39,949 nucleotides of DNA from Paenimyroides ummariense. GTDB lineage: Bacteria > Bacteroidota > Bacteroidia > Flavobacteriales > Flavobacteriaceae. This document shows positions 26,794-34,658 of the stretch, piece by piece. How positions within the stretch are numbered: position 1 is the first letter of the stretch; each line of letters starts with the position of its first letter. The stretch spans positions 1 to 39,949 of the forward strand of contig NZ_FOVI01000025.1 in the NCBI RefSeq assembly GCF_900115115.1. The letters run 5' to 3'. The notes beneath the pieces are model-generated. The model had not been told where the DNA came from, ran no database searches, and saw only the letters and a program-made list of their open reading frames with translations. A program made the translations under genes and the position numbers.

Positions 26794-28302
26794 TTATTCA
26801 TTTCGATCAAAATCAACAATTGCAATATCATCTTTAATTCTTAAAGTATAATAGACGTTTTTATCTACAACAGGAAATTCTTTCATCTTTGAAAGAACAT
26901 CCAAACGCTCCTGATCACCAATGTAGACGCTTGATATGTTATCAAATTTATTCAGTCTGATAATTCCCCAACCCCAACCGTTATTTTCATATATCGGTGC
27001 CAATTGATAAATAAGAGGCATGGTGCTGAAATTAATAGTGATATTTCGATGAGCTGTTTTATTCACCCCATTAATAATAACCTTTGGTTTGCCATGTTCA
27101 AATAATTTAGGAGAAAGAAGGTTAATGATATAATCAGAAAACTCATCTTGATTTTTTAAGTAAATGGCCAATTGAGACGACATTAAAAAAGAATAATATA
27201 TAAACGGCGTAAATGAAATTATGACCATAACATTTTTATATTTGCTGTTTAAAGAAATCGCAAAATAGAGTCCGTAAATCCCTACAGCCCAGCCAATCAT
27301 TGCTCGTGGAACCCAACGAGGCTCATACACAAACATATTTACACCTGCCATAAATATTAAAATACAGAAAATCAAAACAAGAGTAATAATTACTTTTGCA
27401 ATTAAAATTTTATTAAACAGGGTTTTAAAATTATTCTTAAAGTAAATAACGATACTTAAAACACTAAAAAAAAGTAGAATGTAAAAAACGAATCGGTATG
27501 ATGAAAACATTAAAAGTTTAACTAAATCAATCATGCTGTAAAATCGTTCTTTCAATAACATTTTCAGGTTATCATCAGCAAAAATAAAATCTGCTCTTCT
27601 ATCTTTCAACAAGTTTAAATCTAACCATTTTAAAACTACTTTATAACTAAAAAAACCCAATACAAAACTTACTGCAGCTACAAGAAAACTAATTGCTGCG
27701 TTTTTAAATTGATTATTCCAAACATCTTTAGCCAACAGAAAACACAAGATGATGCAGTATGATAATGCTGAGGTTTGATACAATCCTAACGATAAAAACA
27801 CACCTAAAACCGATACCGCAAAAAATATTCTTTTGTTATTGTAAAACAAAAACGGAACTGCAATACTTAATATTGATAAGCTAATAGGAATACAATCAAA
27901 CCTATACGATAAAATTTCTAGTAAAAACGGACATGTTAACAACAAAAAACTACCAATAAAAAGCATTAACTTGTTACGAACACCCACAGAATAGGAGATT
28001 ATAAAACCCGATAGCGCCAATATTACTGCGCTGATCATATTTGAAAACGGATACAGACTGTAAACAACTTCTTTTTGAAAAGAAAGCAAATGCATTATTT
28101 TTGAACTCACAAACCTTCCGTCATGATCCCAATTATAACCGGCAACTGTTCTGTTTAAATCATCTACATAATGTGTGTTTGCTAAAACAATTGGTAAAAC
28201 ATATAAGATTGATAGCAATACTATAGATAATATATACGTTTTGTTATTTTTAAGAATTTGAATCTTTTCTGTAAACTGTTTTGAACTTATATAATCTTTC
28301 AT
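26794..28302 (-). CDS. GtrII-like membrane glycosyltransferase, copy 1
   Basis: A 502-aa paralogue of the protein at 25331. The shared signature is NTHYVDDLNRTVAGYNWDHD then GRFVSSKI, and LSYRFDCIPISLSILSIAVP matches LPYRYDCIYMSLSILLLIIP of the neighbour. Otherwise the two differ strongly, so the duplication is old. Around ten membrane segments are visible, followed by a C-terminal soluble part of about 120 residues. It starts 6 bases after the GtrB-like gene stops. Probably a polyprenyl-phosphate-sugar-dependent transferase; the sugar is not predictable. Confidence 0.75.
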   Translation of the reverse strand: MKDYISSKQFTEKIQILKNNKTYILSIVLLSILYVLPIVLANTHYVDDLNRTVAGYNWDHDGRFVSSKIMHLLSFQKEVVYSLYPFSNMISAVILALSGFIISYSVGVRNKLMLFIGSFLLLTCPFLLEILSYRFDCIPISLSILSIAVPFLFYNNKRIFFAVSVLGVFLSLGLYQTSALSYCIILCFLLAKDVWNNQFKNAAISFLVAAVSFVLGFFSYKVVLKWLDLNLLKDRRADFIFADDNLKMLLKERFYSMIDLVKLLMFSSYRFVFYILLFFSVLSIVIYFKNNFKTLFNKILIAKVIITLVLIFCILIFMAGVNMFVYEPRWVPRAMIGWAVGIYGLYFAISLNSKYKNVMVIISFTPFIYYSFLMSSQLAIYLKNQDEFSDYIINLLSPKLFEHGKPKVIINGVNKTAHRNITINFSTMPLIYQLAPIYENNGWGWGIIRLNKFDNISSVYIGDQERLDVLSKMKEFPVVDKNVYYTLRIKDDIAIVDFDRNE

Positions 28303-28308
28303 AGTGTG

Positions 28309-29241
28309 TTATTCAAATTTATGTTTTATAATATAACGTGGTCTGCGTTTGCTCTCTAAATAGGTTCTGCCTAAATATTCGCCTAAAACTCCGATTCCGA
28401 TAAGCTGTACACCGCCAAAAAAGAGTATTGCAACCATTAACGATGCGTATCCCGAAGCACTTATTCCGAAGAATAATTTTTCTACAATGATTTTTAATCC
28501 GTATAAAAAAGATATAAAGGCTATGAAACTTCCAAAATACGTCCAAACTTTTAAGGGCAAGGTAGAAAAAGACGTGATTCCCTGTACCGCCAAATTCCAT
28601 AATTTAATGTAGTTGAACTTGGTTTTACCTTCTTTACGACTAGGTCGCGTATAATTAATAACTACGGTTTCAAAACCAACCCAGCTCATTAATCCTTTCA
28701 TAAAAAGCTGGTTTTCTTGTAAGCTCAAAATTTCGTTTACAACCTGTCGGATCATTAATCTGAAATCGCCAACATTTTCTTCTAACTTTAAAGTTGACAT
28801 TTTATTGTTCAATCTGTAAAACCATTGTGCCGAAAATCTTTTTACAACAGTATCGCTTCCTCTGTTAGATCTTCTTGCCAAAACCACATCTGCTCCTTTT
28901 TCGTAAGCAGTAATCATTTCAAAGATCAATTCAAACGGATCCTGCAAATCAACATCCATAGGAATCATTAAATCGCCTTCGGCATGTTCCAAACCTGCAA
29001 ACAAAGCAGCTTCTTTTCCAAAATTACGTGAAAAAATCAAGGCTTTGCAGTTGGCATTTTCTTTAATCAATCTGTTTAAAATGCTTGGCGTTTGATCTTT
29101 ACTTCCGTCATCAATAAATAAAACGCTTGCTCTGTATCCTTTATCCACCAAAGTTTTACTAAATTTTAAAAACTCGTTAAAAAAGGTATCAATACTTAAT
29201 TCTTCGTTGTAAACCGGAACAATTATACAGATTTGCTTCAT
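28309..29241 (-). CDS. gtrB: polyprenyl-phosphate glycosyltransferase (GtrB/DPM1-like)
   Basis: This 310-aa protein has an N-terminal GT2 domain (CIIVPVYNEELSIDTFFNEF, LFIDDGSKDQT, DVD at 96-98 in MIPMDVDLQDP) and two C-terminal membrane helices (about 228-250 and 262-290) ending in GIGVLGEYLGRTYLESKRRP. That layout is diagnostic of GtrB-type enzymes, which load a sugar onto polyprenyl phosphate. It is the first gene of a three-gene run whose next two products are GtrII-like transferases, giving donor synthesis followed by transfer. No small GtrA-like flippase is seen nearby. Confidence 0.88.
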   Translation of the reverse strand: MKQICIIVPVYNEELSIDTFFNEFLKFSKTLVDKGYRASVLFIDDGSKDQTPSILNRLIKENANCKALIFSRNFGKEAALFAGLEHAEGDLMIPMDVDLQDPFELIFEMITAYEKGADVVLARRSNRGSDTVVKRFSAQWFYRLNNKMSTLKLEENVGDFRLMIRQVVNEILSLQENQLFMKGLMSWVGFETVVINYTRPSRKEGKTKFNYIKLWNLAVQGITSFSTLPLKVWTYFGSFIAFISFLYGLKIIVEKLFFGISASGYASLMVAILFFGGVQLIGIGVLGEYLGRTYLESKRRPRYIIKHKFE

Positions 29242-29353
29242 AAATGACTGTAATTAAAGGCAAGCCAAAAATACATTTTTTAAAGTGATATCTTTTAATT
29301 TTACTAAAGTAAATATAATTTTATTTGGTAAATTAGCAGATTAAAATAGTGTT

Positions 29354-30094
29354 ATGATTAAAATGTTAGCTAACATTGGAAAGTACTTCATTATGCTGGG
29401 CGAAATTTTTCGCAGACCAACAAAATGGCGTATTATGAGAAATCTGATTTTTAAGGAAATCGACGAACTAATCATTGGTTCCTTGGGAATTGTAGCATTT
29501 TTATCGTTTTTCATTGGCGCGGTTGTTACCATTCAAACCGCCTTAAACTTAAACAATCCTATCATCCCTAAATATTTAATTGGTTTTACGGCAAGGCAGT
29601 CTATTATTTTAGAGTTTTCGCCTACATTTGTATCAATTATCATGGCAGGTAGAATGGGTTCGTATATCACATCGAGTATCGGAACCATGCGGGTTACAGA
29701 GCAGATCGACGCTTTAGAAGTTATGGGTATTAACCCGTTAAACTACTTGGTTTTTCCTAAATTAATTGCCTCTATCACCTACCCTTTTGTTATTGCATTA
29801 AGTATGTTTATTGGTATTTTTGGTGGATACATTGCAGGATCTTTAGGCGGATATTTAGCTGCCGAAGAATTTGTTAAAGGTTTGCAAGACGATTTTATTC
29901 CGTTTCATATAGTTTATGCCTTTATAAAAACCGCGGTTTTTGGATTTATTTTAGCCACAGTGCCATCGTTCTACGGATATTACATGGAAGGCGGAGCGCT
30001 GGAAGTTGGTAAAGCATCAACAAAATCGTTTGTGTGGACATCAATTGCCATAATTATCTGTAACTATATCCTAACCCAAATGTTATTAGCCTAA
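29354..30094 (+). CDS. mlaE: MlaE-type ABC transporter permease
   Basis: A 246-aa membrane protein of the MlaE family, which handles phospholipid transport between inner and outer membrane. Family marks are the amphipathic N-terminal helix (EIFRRPTKWRIMRNLIFKEI), the GAVVTIQTALNL segment, and the central block IIMAGRMGSYITSSIGTMRV followed by EQIDALEVMGINPLNYLVFP. The stop overlaps the next start (TAATG at 30092-30096), so it is coupled to the ATPase. An MlaD-type substrate-binding gene is not next to it here. Confidence 0.93.
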   Translation: MIKMLANIGKYFIMLGEIFRRPTKWRIMRNLIFKEIDELIIGSLGIVAFLSFFIGAVVTIQTALNLNNPIIPKYLIGFTARQSIILEFSPTFVSIIMAGRMGSYITSSIGTMRVTEQIDALEVMGINPLNYLVFPKLIASITYPFVIALSMFIGIFGGYIAGSLGGYLAAEEFVKGLQDDFIPFHIVYAFIKTAVFGFILATVPSFYGYYMEGGALEVGKASTKSFVWTSIAIIICNYILTQMLLA

Positions 30095-30858
30095 TGATAG
30101 AAGTAAAAGACTTAAAAAAATCTTTTGATGATAAAGAGGTTTTAAAGGGAATTACCACCACCTACGAAGCCGGCAAAACCAATCTGATTATTGGGCAGTC
30201 GGGATCCGGAAAAACCGTAATGCTTAAAACATTGCTGGGTGTTCATATTCCAGACAGCGGACAAATTTTGTTTGATGGAAGAGATTTTGCTACGTTGGAT
30301 CCGAACGAAAAAAGAACATTGCGTACAGAAATGGGAATGGTTTTCCAGGGCAGTGCGTTATTCGACTCTATGAATGTGGAAGAAAACATAGGGTTTCCGT
30401 TAAAAATGTTTACCAAAAAAAGTAATGCAGAAATACGCGACCGCGTTCAGGAAGTTATTGATCGTGTAAAACTGATTGATGCCAATAAAAAAATGCCTTC
30501 CGAAATTTCGGGTGGTATGCAGAAACGTGTTGCCATTGCGCGTGCCATTGTGAACAATCCTAAATATTTGTTTTGCGATGAACCCAATTCGGGCTTAGAT
30601 CCTAAAACATCTATCGTAATAGACGAGTTAATCCAGGAAATTACCCACGAATACAATATTACCACCGTGATTAACACCCACGATATGAACTCGGTTTTAC
30701 AAATTGGTGAACATATTTGCTTTTTAAAAGACGGAAAACTGGTTTGGGAAGGGAACAGCGAAGAAATTATGAAAACCGATAACGAGGATATTGTCGATTT
30801 TGTTTACTCGTCTGAATTATTAAAAGAGATTCGCAGATTTCATACAGGTAAAAAATAA
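30094..30858 (+). CDS. mlaF: MlaF-type ABC transporter ATPase
   Basis: A 254-aa ATP-binding subunit. All motifs are intact: Walker A GQSGSGKT (34-41), Q-loop Gln85 in MVFQGSALFDSM, signature SGGMQ (139-143), Walker B YLFCDEP with Glu163, D-loop SGLDP, and switch His196 in INTHD. The SGGMQ signature and the FQGSALFDS stretch are typical of the Mla/TtgA-type ATPases. It partners the MlaE permease by a 1-base overlap. The product acts at the cytoplasmic face of the inner membrane in lipid asymmetry maintenance or toluene-tolerance-like transport. Confidence 0.93.
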   Translation: MIEVKDLKKSFDDKEVLKGITTTYEAGKTNLIIGQSGSGKTVMLKTLLGVHIPDSGQILFDGRDFATLDPNEKRTLRTEMGMVFQGSALFDSMNVEENIGFPLKMFTKKSNAEIRDRVQEVIDRVKLIDANKKMPSEISGGMQKRVAIARAIVNNPKYLFCDEPNSGLDPKTSIVIDELIQEITHEYNITTVINTHDMNSVLQIGEHICFLKDGKLVWEGNSEEIMKTDNEDIVDFVYSSELLKEIRRFHTGKK

Positions 30859-30902
30859 TCGGGATTTTTTCTCGATTTTTTGTTCGATTTAAATTGATAA
30901 AT

Positions 30903-31433
30903 ATGTTTTCGTTTTTTAAAAGCAGTATCGAAAAAGATCTGATAAAACTTGGGTTTGAAGAATTGGTAAAAGGATATCGCCAAAAAGTAAAAACCAACGA
31001 ATGGACGAAGCAGCAGTTTACCGATGCTTTAAAAAGCTTGCACACCAAACATAAAAGCCAGATCAATAACATTGATAATGTAAATGTGTCAACCCGACAA
31101 TCGTTTGATGTTGATGATTCTATAGTTCCGTTAAACCTGCAAAACATTCAACAAGAATTTATAGATTACGATTATATTTACAGCACCCTGCTTTTTGAAT
31201 ACAACAGCAACAACCGTATTCATACCAAAGCATTGTATGAACTTGATAAATTGTTGCACGAAAATTATCCTGATGCTGTTATTTTAGCAGAAGATCAACA
31301 GAAAATAAAGCAGCTTCATTTACGAGATTTAATTAACGAAGCTACTTTACCGTTTTCACCCGAAAATAAAAATTATTTAAAAACGGTTTTTAACGAATTA
31401 TTAAACAGATATAAAGATAAAATCGGAGAATAG
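30903..31433 (+). CDS. uncharacterised 176-aa protein after mlaF
   Basis: No family is recognised. The ATG at 30903 (MFSFFKSSIEKDLIKLGFEE) is preferred over a TTG three codons earlier. The protein is highly charged, mostly helical in appearance and without a signal peptide or membrane segment, so it is likely cytoplasmic. It lies 44 bases after mlaF on the same strand and ends inside a perfect terminator stem, so it may be the last gene of the mlaEF unit. Whether it works with the transporter is unknown. Confidence 0.65.
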   Translation: MFSFFKSSIEKDLIKLGFEELVKGYRQKVKTNEWTKQQFTDALKSLHTKHKSQINNIDNVNVSTRQSFDVDDSIVPLNLQNIQQEFIDYDYIYSTLLFEYNSNNRIHTKALYELDKLLHENYPDAVILAEDQQKIKQLHLRDLINEATLPFSPENKNYLKTVFNELLNRYKDKIGE

Positions 31434-31451
31434 TCAACCTATTCTCCGATT
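31421..31451. terminator. bidirectional terminator with the stop codon in its stem
   Basis: A perfect 13-bp stem (AATCGGAGAATAG / CTATTCTCCGATT) with a 5-base loop is followed by TTGTTTG on the plus strand. The TAG at 31431-31433 is part of the stem. It separates the convergent genes ending at 31433 and 31470. Confidence 0.85.
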
Positions 31452-31469
31452 TTGTTTGATTAAAAGTTA

Positions 31470-32039
31470 TTACTTCTTATCTAAATTATTCCAAAAACCT
31501 TCAAATTTCTCTAAAACTGCTTTTGGAAGATCATCCGGATTAAAATCGTATGTATCAAACATAGGGTCGTAATTTGTTTCAGCCGAACTTTCCATTCTGT
31601 AAAATTTATTTTTATAAATCAAAAGCAAAACAACACTCAATTGTTCATTTATATTGTCTTTCGGATGTTTGGAATAAACAAACAAAACATCTGCCTGTCC
31701 GTCTTTATCTGCATCAAAAAAAGCTTTACGCGCATCCCAAACCGAAGTGATAATTCCCGACTCGGCAACTTTATCTTCTGCAACAACTTTCCATTCGTTA
31801 TTCATCTTTTTAAACTGCTGTATGTACAATTCGTCTTGTGCACTGCCACGCTCGTTTTTAGAAAACACATAATAATTTTGTTCTTTCGGTGTAGAAATAT
31901 CTTCGACCTGCAAAACACGCTTGCCTTTAAACGGAAAGTCCGATTGTTGAAACTTTTCTTTGTTTACAGCGGTATCGGTAATTTGAGAAAATCCGAAATT
32001 AACAAACAACAGACTTATAATTAGAGTGATCTTTTTCAT
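31470..32039 (-). CDS. secreted uncharacterised 189-aa protein
   Basis: The protein has a signal peptide, MKKITLIISLLFVNFGFS, with cleavage likely before QITDTA. The mature part contains FFDADKDGQADVLFVYSKHP, an Asp-rich Ca-loop-like segment similar to those in FG-GAP or EF-hand-like repeats, seen once. The C-terminus is acidic. I do not recognise a family. It is divergent from the curli operon; the 411 bases between them are regulatory. Periplasmic or exported location is inferred from the signal peptide only. Confidence 0.65.
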   Translation of the reverse strand: MKKITLIISLLFVNFGFSQITDTAVNKEKFQQSDFPFKGKRVLQVEDISTPKEQNYYVFSKNERGSAQDELYIQQFKKMNNEWKVVAEDKVAESGIITSVWDARKAFFDADKDGQADVLFVYSKHPKDNINEQLSVVLLLIYKNKFYRMESSAETNYDPMFDTYDFNPDDLPKAVLEKFEGFWNNLDKK

Positions 32040-32080
32040 TTATATATGTATTTACAATAAAAATAAGACTTAATTAAAAG

Positions 32081-32112
32081 TAAAGCGAGAAATTTTATGA
32101 TTTCTCGCTTTA
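32081..32112. repeat. perfect 13-bp inverted repeat
   Basis: TAAAGCGAGAAAT and ATTTCTCGCTTTA are separated by 6 bases. It looks like a bidirectional terminator but lies between divergent genes, where neither flanking gene would need one. It could insulate the two promoters or end an unseen small transcript. Confidence 0.6.
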
Positions 32113-32234
32113 ACTTAACAACAATAATCATTCTTTTTTCAATTCCCTAACACTTTTTTTAAAACATCTATAAATTAAGATTTAGAAATTTGCCCAATAC
32201 TTATCTTAATCATTTGTATTAACAAGTCAAAATT

Positions 32235-32319
32235 AATACACTTTTCCACAACAGTTTGTAGTACTTGTTTCGTAGAGTTTGTAGAATTTGTTCTACGCTA
32301 AATTTAAAAAAAGTGTATT
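32235..32319. promoter_or_regulatory. nested dyads and direct repeats upstream of csgA
   Basis: An outer 11-bp inverted repeat (AATACACTTTT at 32235-32245, AAAAGTGTATT at 32309-32319) encloses a perfect 16-bp dyad, GTAGAATTTGTTCTAC (32281-32296). Two direct repeats, TTTGTAGTACTTGTT (32255-32269) and TTTGTAGAATTTGTT (32278-32292), are spaced by 23 bp, about two helix turns. Such spacing fits cooperative binding by a dimeric activator such as a LuxR-type protein. Confidence 0.5.
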
Positions 32320-32347
32320 TAGTTGATTTTATTAGGCTTTACACACC

Positions 32348-32366
32348 TACTCATGGTTTATGAGTA
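32348..32366. promoter_or_regulatory. 19-bp dyad near the csgA promoter
   Basis: TACTCATGGTTTATGAGTA is a perfect dyad of 7-bp arms around 5 bases. It ends 27 bases before the -33 element, a plausible activator site. Confidence 0.45.
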
Positions 32367-32393
32367 TTTTACTAAAATGCTTATAAACAGCGA

Positions 32394-32424
32394 TTGATTG
32401 CCCTTTATAAAGACTCTAAATTTG
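32394..32424 (+). promoter_or_regulatory. csgA promoter
   Basis: TTG (32394-32396), 20 bases, then TAAATTTG (32417-32424) fits the Bacteroidota TTTG-N19/20-TAnnTTTG promoter. It predicts a leader of roughly 20 bases before the ATG at 32451. Confidence 0.65.
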
Positions 32425-32450
32425 GATAACAACATTTAATTATTTACATC

Positions 32451-34127
32451 ATGAAAAAATTAGTACTAAGTGCCTCTGTAGCATTCTTTGCAACAACAGC
32501 AGCAATGGCACAAACAAACGTTGATACTTCAACTCAAAGTGGAAGCAATCAACAAGGAATAACTAACCAAATTGGTAGTGCAAACAACAACACTTTAATG
32601 CAGTCTGGTTCTGGACATTTATCAGATGTTATGCAAGATGGTAGTTTAAACATTGCTACTACTACACAATCTGGTTCAGGAAGCGACAGTTATGTTGACC
32701 AAGATGGTAGCGGAAACTGGGCATATGCTATGCAATCAGGATCGAACCAAGCAAGTAACGTTGAACAAAATGGTAGTGATAATGATGCATCAACTACGCA
32801 ATCTGGATCAAACCAAGTAAGTAACGTTGATCAAAATGGAAGCGGAAACTGGGCATTGGCTACACAATCAGGATCAAATCATGTAAGTAACGTTGATCAA
32901 AATGGTAGTAACAACGACGCAACAACTACACAAAGCGGTAATGGAAGTAATAGTCTTGTTGATCAAGATGGATCAGACAATATTGCATTAGTTACTCAAT
33001 CTGAGTTAAGTAATTTAAGTGAATTATCTCAAAACGGAGCGGTAAACAAAGCTACCATCTCTCAAAGAGGTGACAACGAGTCATTCATGGAGCAAGATGG
33101 CGATAACAACACAGCTACTTTAACACAATGGGGTACTGGAAACATGTCTGACTTACTACAAGATGGTGATAGAAACACTGCTACAATTACACAATCTACT
33201 ACTTCAAGAGTTTCTGACAACAACACTTCTAATGCAGAACAAATTGGTGATGACAACCAACTAATTGTTGCTCAAGTAAACAATGGTAGCAATACATCTA
33301 CTTCTTTACAAATGGGAGATGACAACTACACAAAAGTAACTTTAAATGGAGTTAATAACGTAACCGATGTAGCACAGATGGGTGATGGAAACTTTGTTGA
33401 TACCTTCCAAAATTACAGATCAAACGAATTAACTATTACGCAATTAGGTGACGATAACACTGCTACTGAATACACAATTGGTAACTTTAACGAATCTGAA
33501 GTATCTCAAATTGGTAATGGTAACACTTCTTCTATTGACAGACATGTAGGTAAAGTTTTTGCTAACCCTTCTCATAACAACTTTGCTAGTGTTTCTCAAG
33601 TTGGTTCAGACAATACTTCTGGAATTGTTCAATTTGGTGATGATAACGACGCAATGGTTATGCAATTAGGTACTGACAACGAGTCTTTAATTGCGCAAAT
33701 GGGTGATGGAAATACTGCAAATGTTTTTCAATCAATCTCTGGTAACACAGCAGATGTTCTACAAAATGGTGATTTAAACACAGCGGATGTTGTCCAAACC
33801 GGTTTATCTAACATGGTAGATATTGATCAAGTTGGTGATAGCAATACCGCTACTGCTACTCAAGGATTTTCTTTGTTAGGTGCACTTCGTAACGAAATTG
33901 TAATTTCACAAACTGGTGATGGTAATACAGCTACAGGTTTACAAAACGGATTAAGAGCTTGGGATAACAGCATTAGTGTAATGCAAGACGGTGATTTTAA
34001 CACTGCAATGAATACACAAACAGGAAGAGATCATACAGCTACAATTATGCAAACTGGTAACAACCACATGCATACAGGTACGCAGTCTGGTACTAACAAT
34101 AGTATCATGGTAACACAATCTAACTAA
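32451..34127 (+). CDS. csgA: giant curlin-repeat amyloid subunit
   Basis: This 558-aa protein has a signal peptide, MKKLVLSASVAFFATTAAMA, and then about two dozen curlin-type repeats built on Q-x-G-x-x-N-x-A/T-x-x-x-Q-x-G, for example GDNNTATLTQWGTGNMSDLL. Gln, Asn and Gly ladders of this kind form the stacked strand-loop-strand core of curli. E. coli CsgA has five repeats in about 150 aa, so this is nearly four times longer. The first ~190 residues use QSGSN-type units and the later ones QxGDxN-type units. Near residues 85-180 a 44-aa (132-bp) block is repeated almost exactly. It is secreted through CsgG and assembles outside the cell. A strong hairpin follows the gene. Confidence 0.9.
   Translation: MKKLVLSASVAFFATTAAMAQTNVDTSTQSGSNQQGITNQIGSANNNTLMQSGSGHLSDVMQDGSLNIATTTQSGSGSDSYVDQDGSGNWAYAMQSGSNQASNVEQNGSDNDASTTQSGSNQVSNVDQNGSGNWALATQSGSNHVSNVDQNGSNNDATTTQSGNGSNSLVDQDGSDNIALVTQSELSNLSELSQNGAVNKATISQRGDNESFMEQDGDNNTATLTQWGTGNMSDLLQDGDRNTATITQSTTSRVSDNNTSNAEQIGDDNQLIVAQVNNGSNTSTSLQMGDDNYTKVTLNGVNNVTDVAQMGDGNFVDTFQNYRSNELTITQLGDDNTATEYTIGNFNESEVSQIGNGNTSSIDRHVGKVFANPSHNNFASVSQVGSDNTSGIVQFGDDNDAMVMQLGTDNESLIAQMGDGNTANVFQSISGNTADVLQNGDLNTADVVQTGLSNMVDIDQVGDSNTATATQGFSLLGALRNEIVISQTGDGNTATGLQNGLRAWDNSISVMQDGDFNTAMNTQTGRDHTATIMQTGNNHMHTGTQSGTNNSIMVTQSN
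32706..32969 (+). repeat. 132-bp tandem repeat inside csgA
   Basis: Two near-identical 132-bp units start at 32706 and 32838 (each opens GG(T/A)AGCGGAAACTGGGCAT). A third, more diverged unit follows at 32970. Each encodes 44 aa, that is two curlin repeats, so the gene grows by pairs of repeats. Confidence 0.8.
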
Positions 34128-34166
34128 TATCATTTTAAAAGATATTATTGTTTAATTGTTAAAAAG

Positions 34167-34219
34167 CTGTTCTTAATAAATTTCTAAGTATTTACGATTT
34201 TTATTAAGACAGTTTTTTT
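34167..34219 (+). terminator. intra-operon terminator between csgA and the next gene
   Basis: CTGTTCTTAATAAA (34167-34180) pairs with TTTATTAAGACAG (34200-34212) with one bulge, and seven T follow. It should stop much of the transcription after the curlin gene, while read-through serves the assembly genes. A smaller hairpin TAATATC/GATATTA sits just after the csgA stop. Confidence 0.75.
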
Positions 34220-34259
34220 AATTCAAAATAGTATATAAAATAAATCTAATTACTATATC

Positions 34260-34658
34260 ATGAAAAATATACTATCAATAATTTTGGCACTTTTTGGAAC
34301 ATTAACAGCAAGTGCACAACTAGCAAATAATTCTTTAGCTAATAACAAAGAACTGCAAAAAGTACACCCTGAAACTTTAATGCTTAACGCGTTAAATAGT
34401 ACGCAAGGCACCTACATAGTACAAACCGGAAATTATAATGATGTTACTATTGAAGCACAGCAAATGCAGGTAAATCAAACGGGCGATCATCAGCTTTTGT
34501 ATTATACCGAAACATCAAAATTAGAACCTTCTAACATGAATATTAATATGGAAGGCGCTAACAATTACATTGAAATTTACGGCAACAACAGCATTATGGA
34601 AAACATGTCTATTAATGTGCAGGGAAACGACCGTAGCGTAATTATAAGAAATTACTAA
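34260..34658 (+). CDS. small curlin-like protein, candidate nucleator (CsgB-like)
   Basis: A 132-aa protein with the signal peptide MKNILSIILALFGTLTASA (cleavage before QLANN). Its mature chain has only two or three recognisable curlin-type units: TYIVQTGNYNDVTIEAQQMQ, then QVNQTGDHQLL and MEGANNYIEIYGNNS, and ends NVQGNDRSVIIRNY. Position between the major curlin and csgE, with a 1-base overlap with csgE (TAATG), suggests the role of CsgB, the surface-attached nucleator. The repeats are weaker than in E. coli CsgB, so it could also be a different minor component. Confidence 0.65.
   Translation: MKNILSIILALFGTLTASAQLANNSLANNKELQKVHPETLMLNALNSTQGTYIVQTGNYNDVTIEAQQMQVNQTGDHQLLYYTETSKLEPSNMNINMEGANNYIEIYGNNSIMENMSINVQGNDRSVIIRNY

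Larger units (their letters stand above)
32040..32450. other. regulatory region between the secreted-protein gene and the curli operon
   Basis: There is no gene in these 411 bases. It holds a hairpin at 32081-32112, nested inverted repeats at 32235-32319, a 19-bp dyad at 32348-32366, and a promoter at 32394-32424. A long AT-rich, structured upstream region fits the heavily regulated curli promoters known from enterobacteria. Confidence 0.7.

Noticed and set aside
32451..34127. Regularly spaced repeats that could be taken for a CRISPR array
   Set aside because: The repeats are in frame, encode curlin units and continue the open frame; there are no constant repeats with unrelated spacers.
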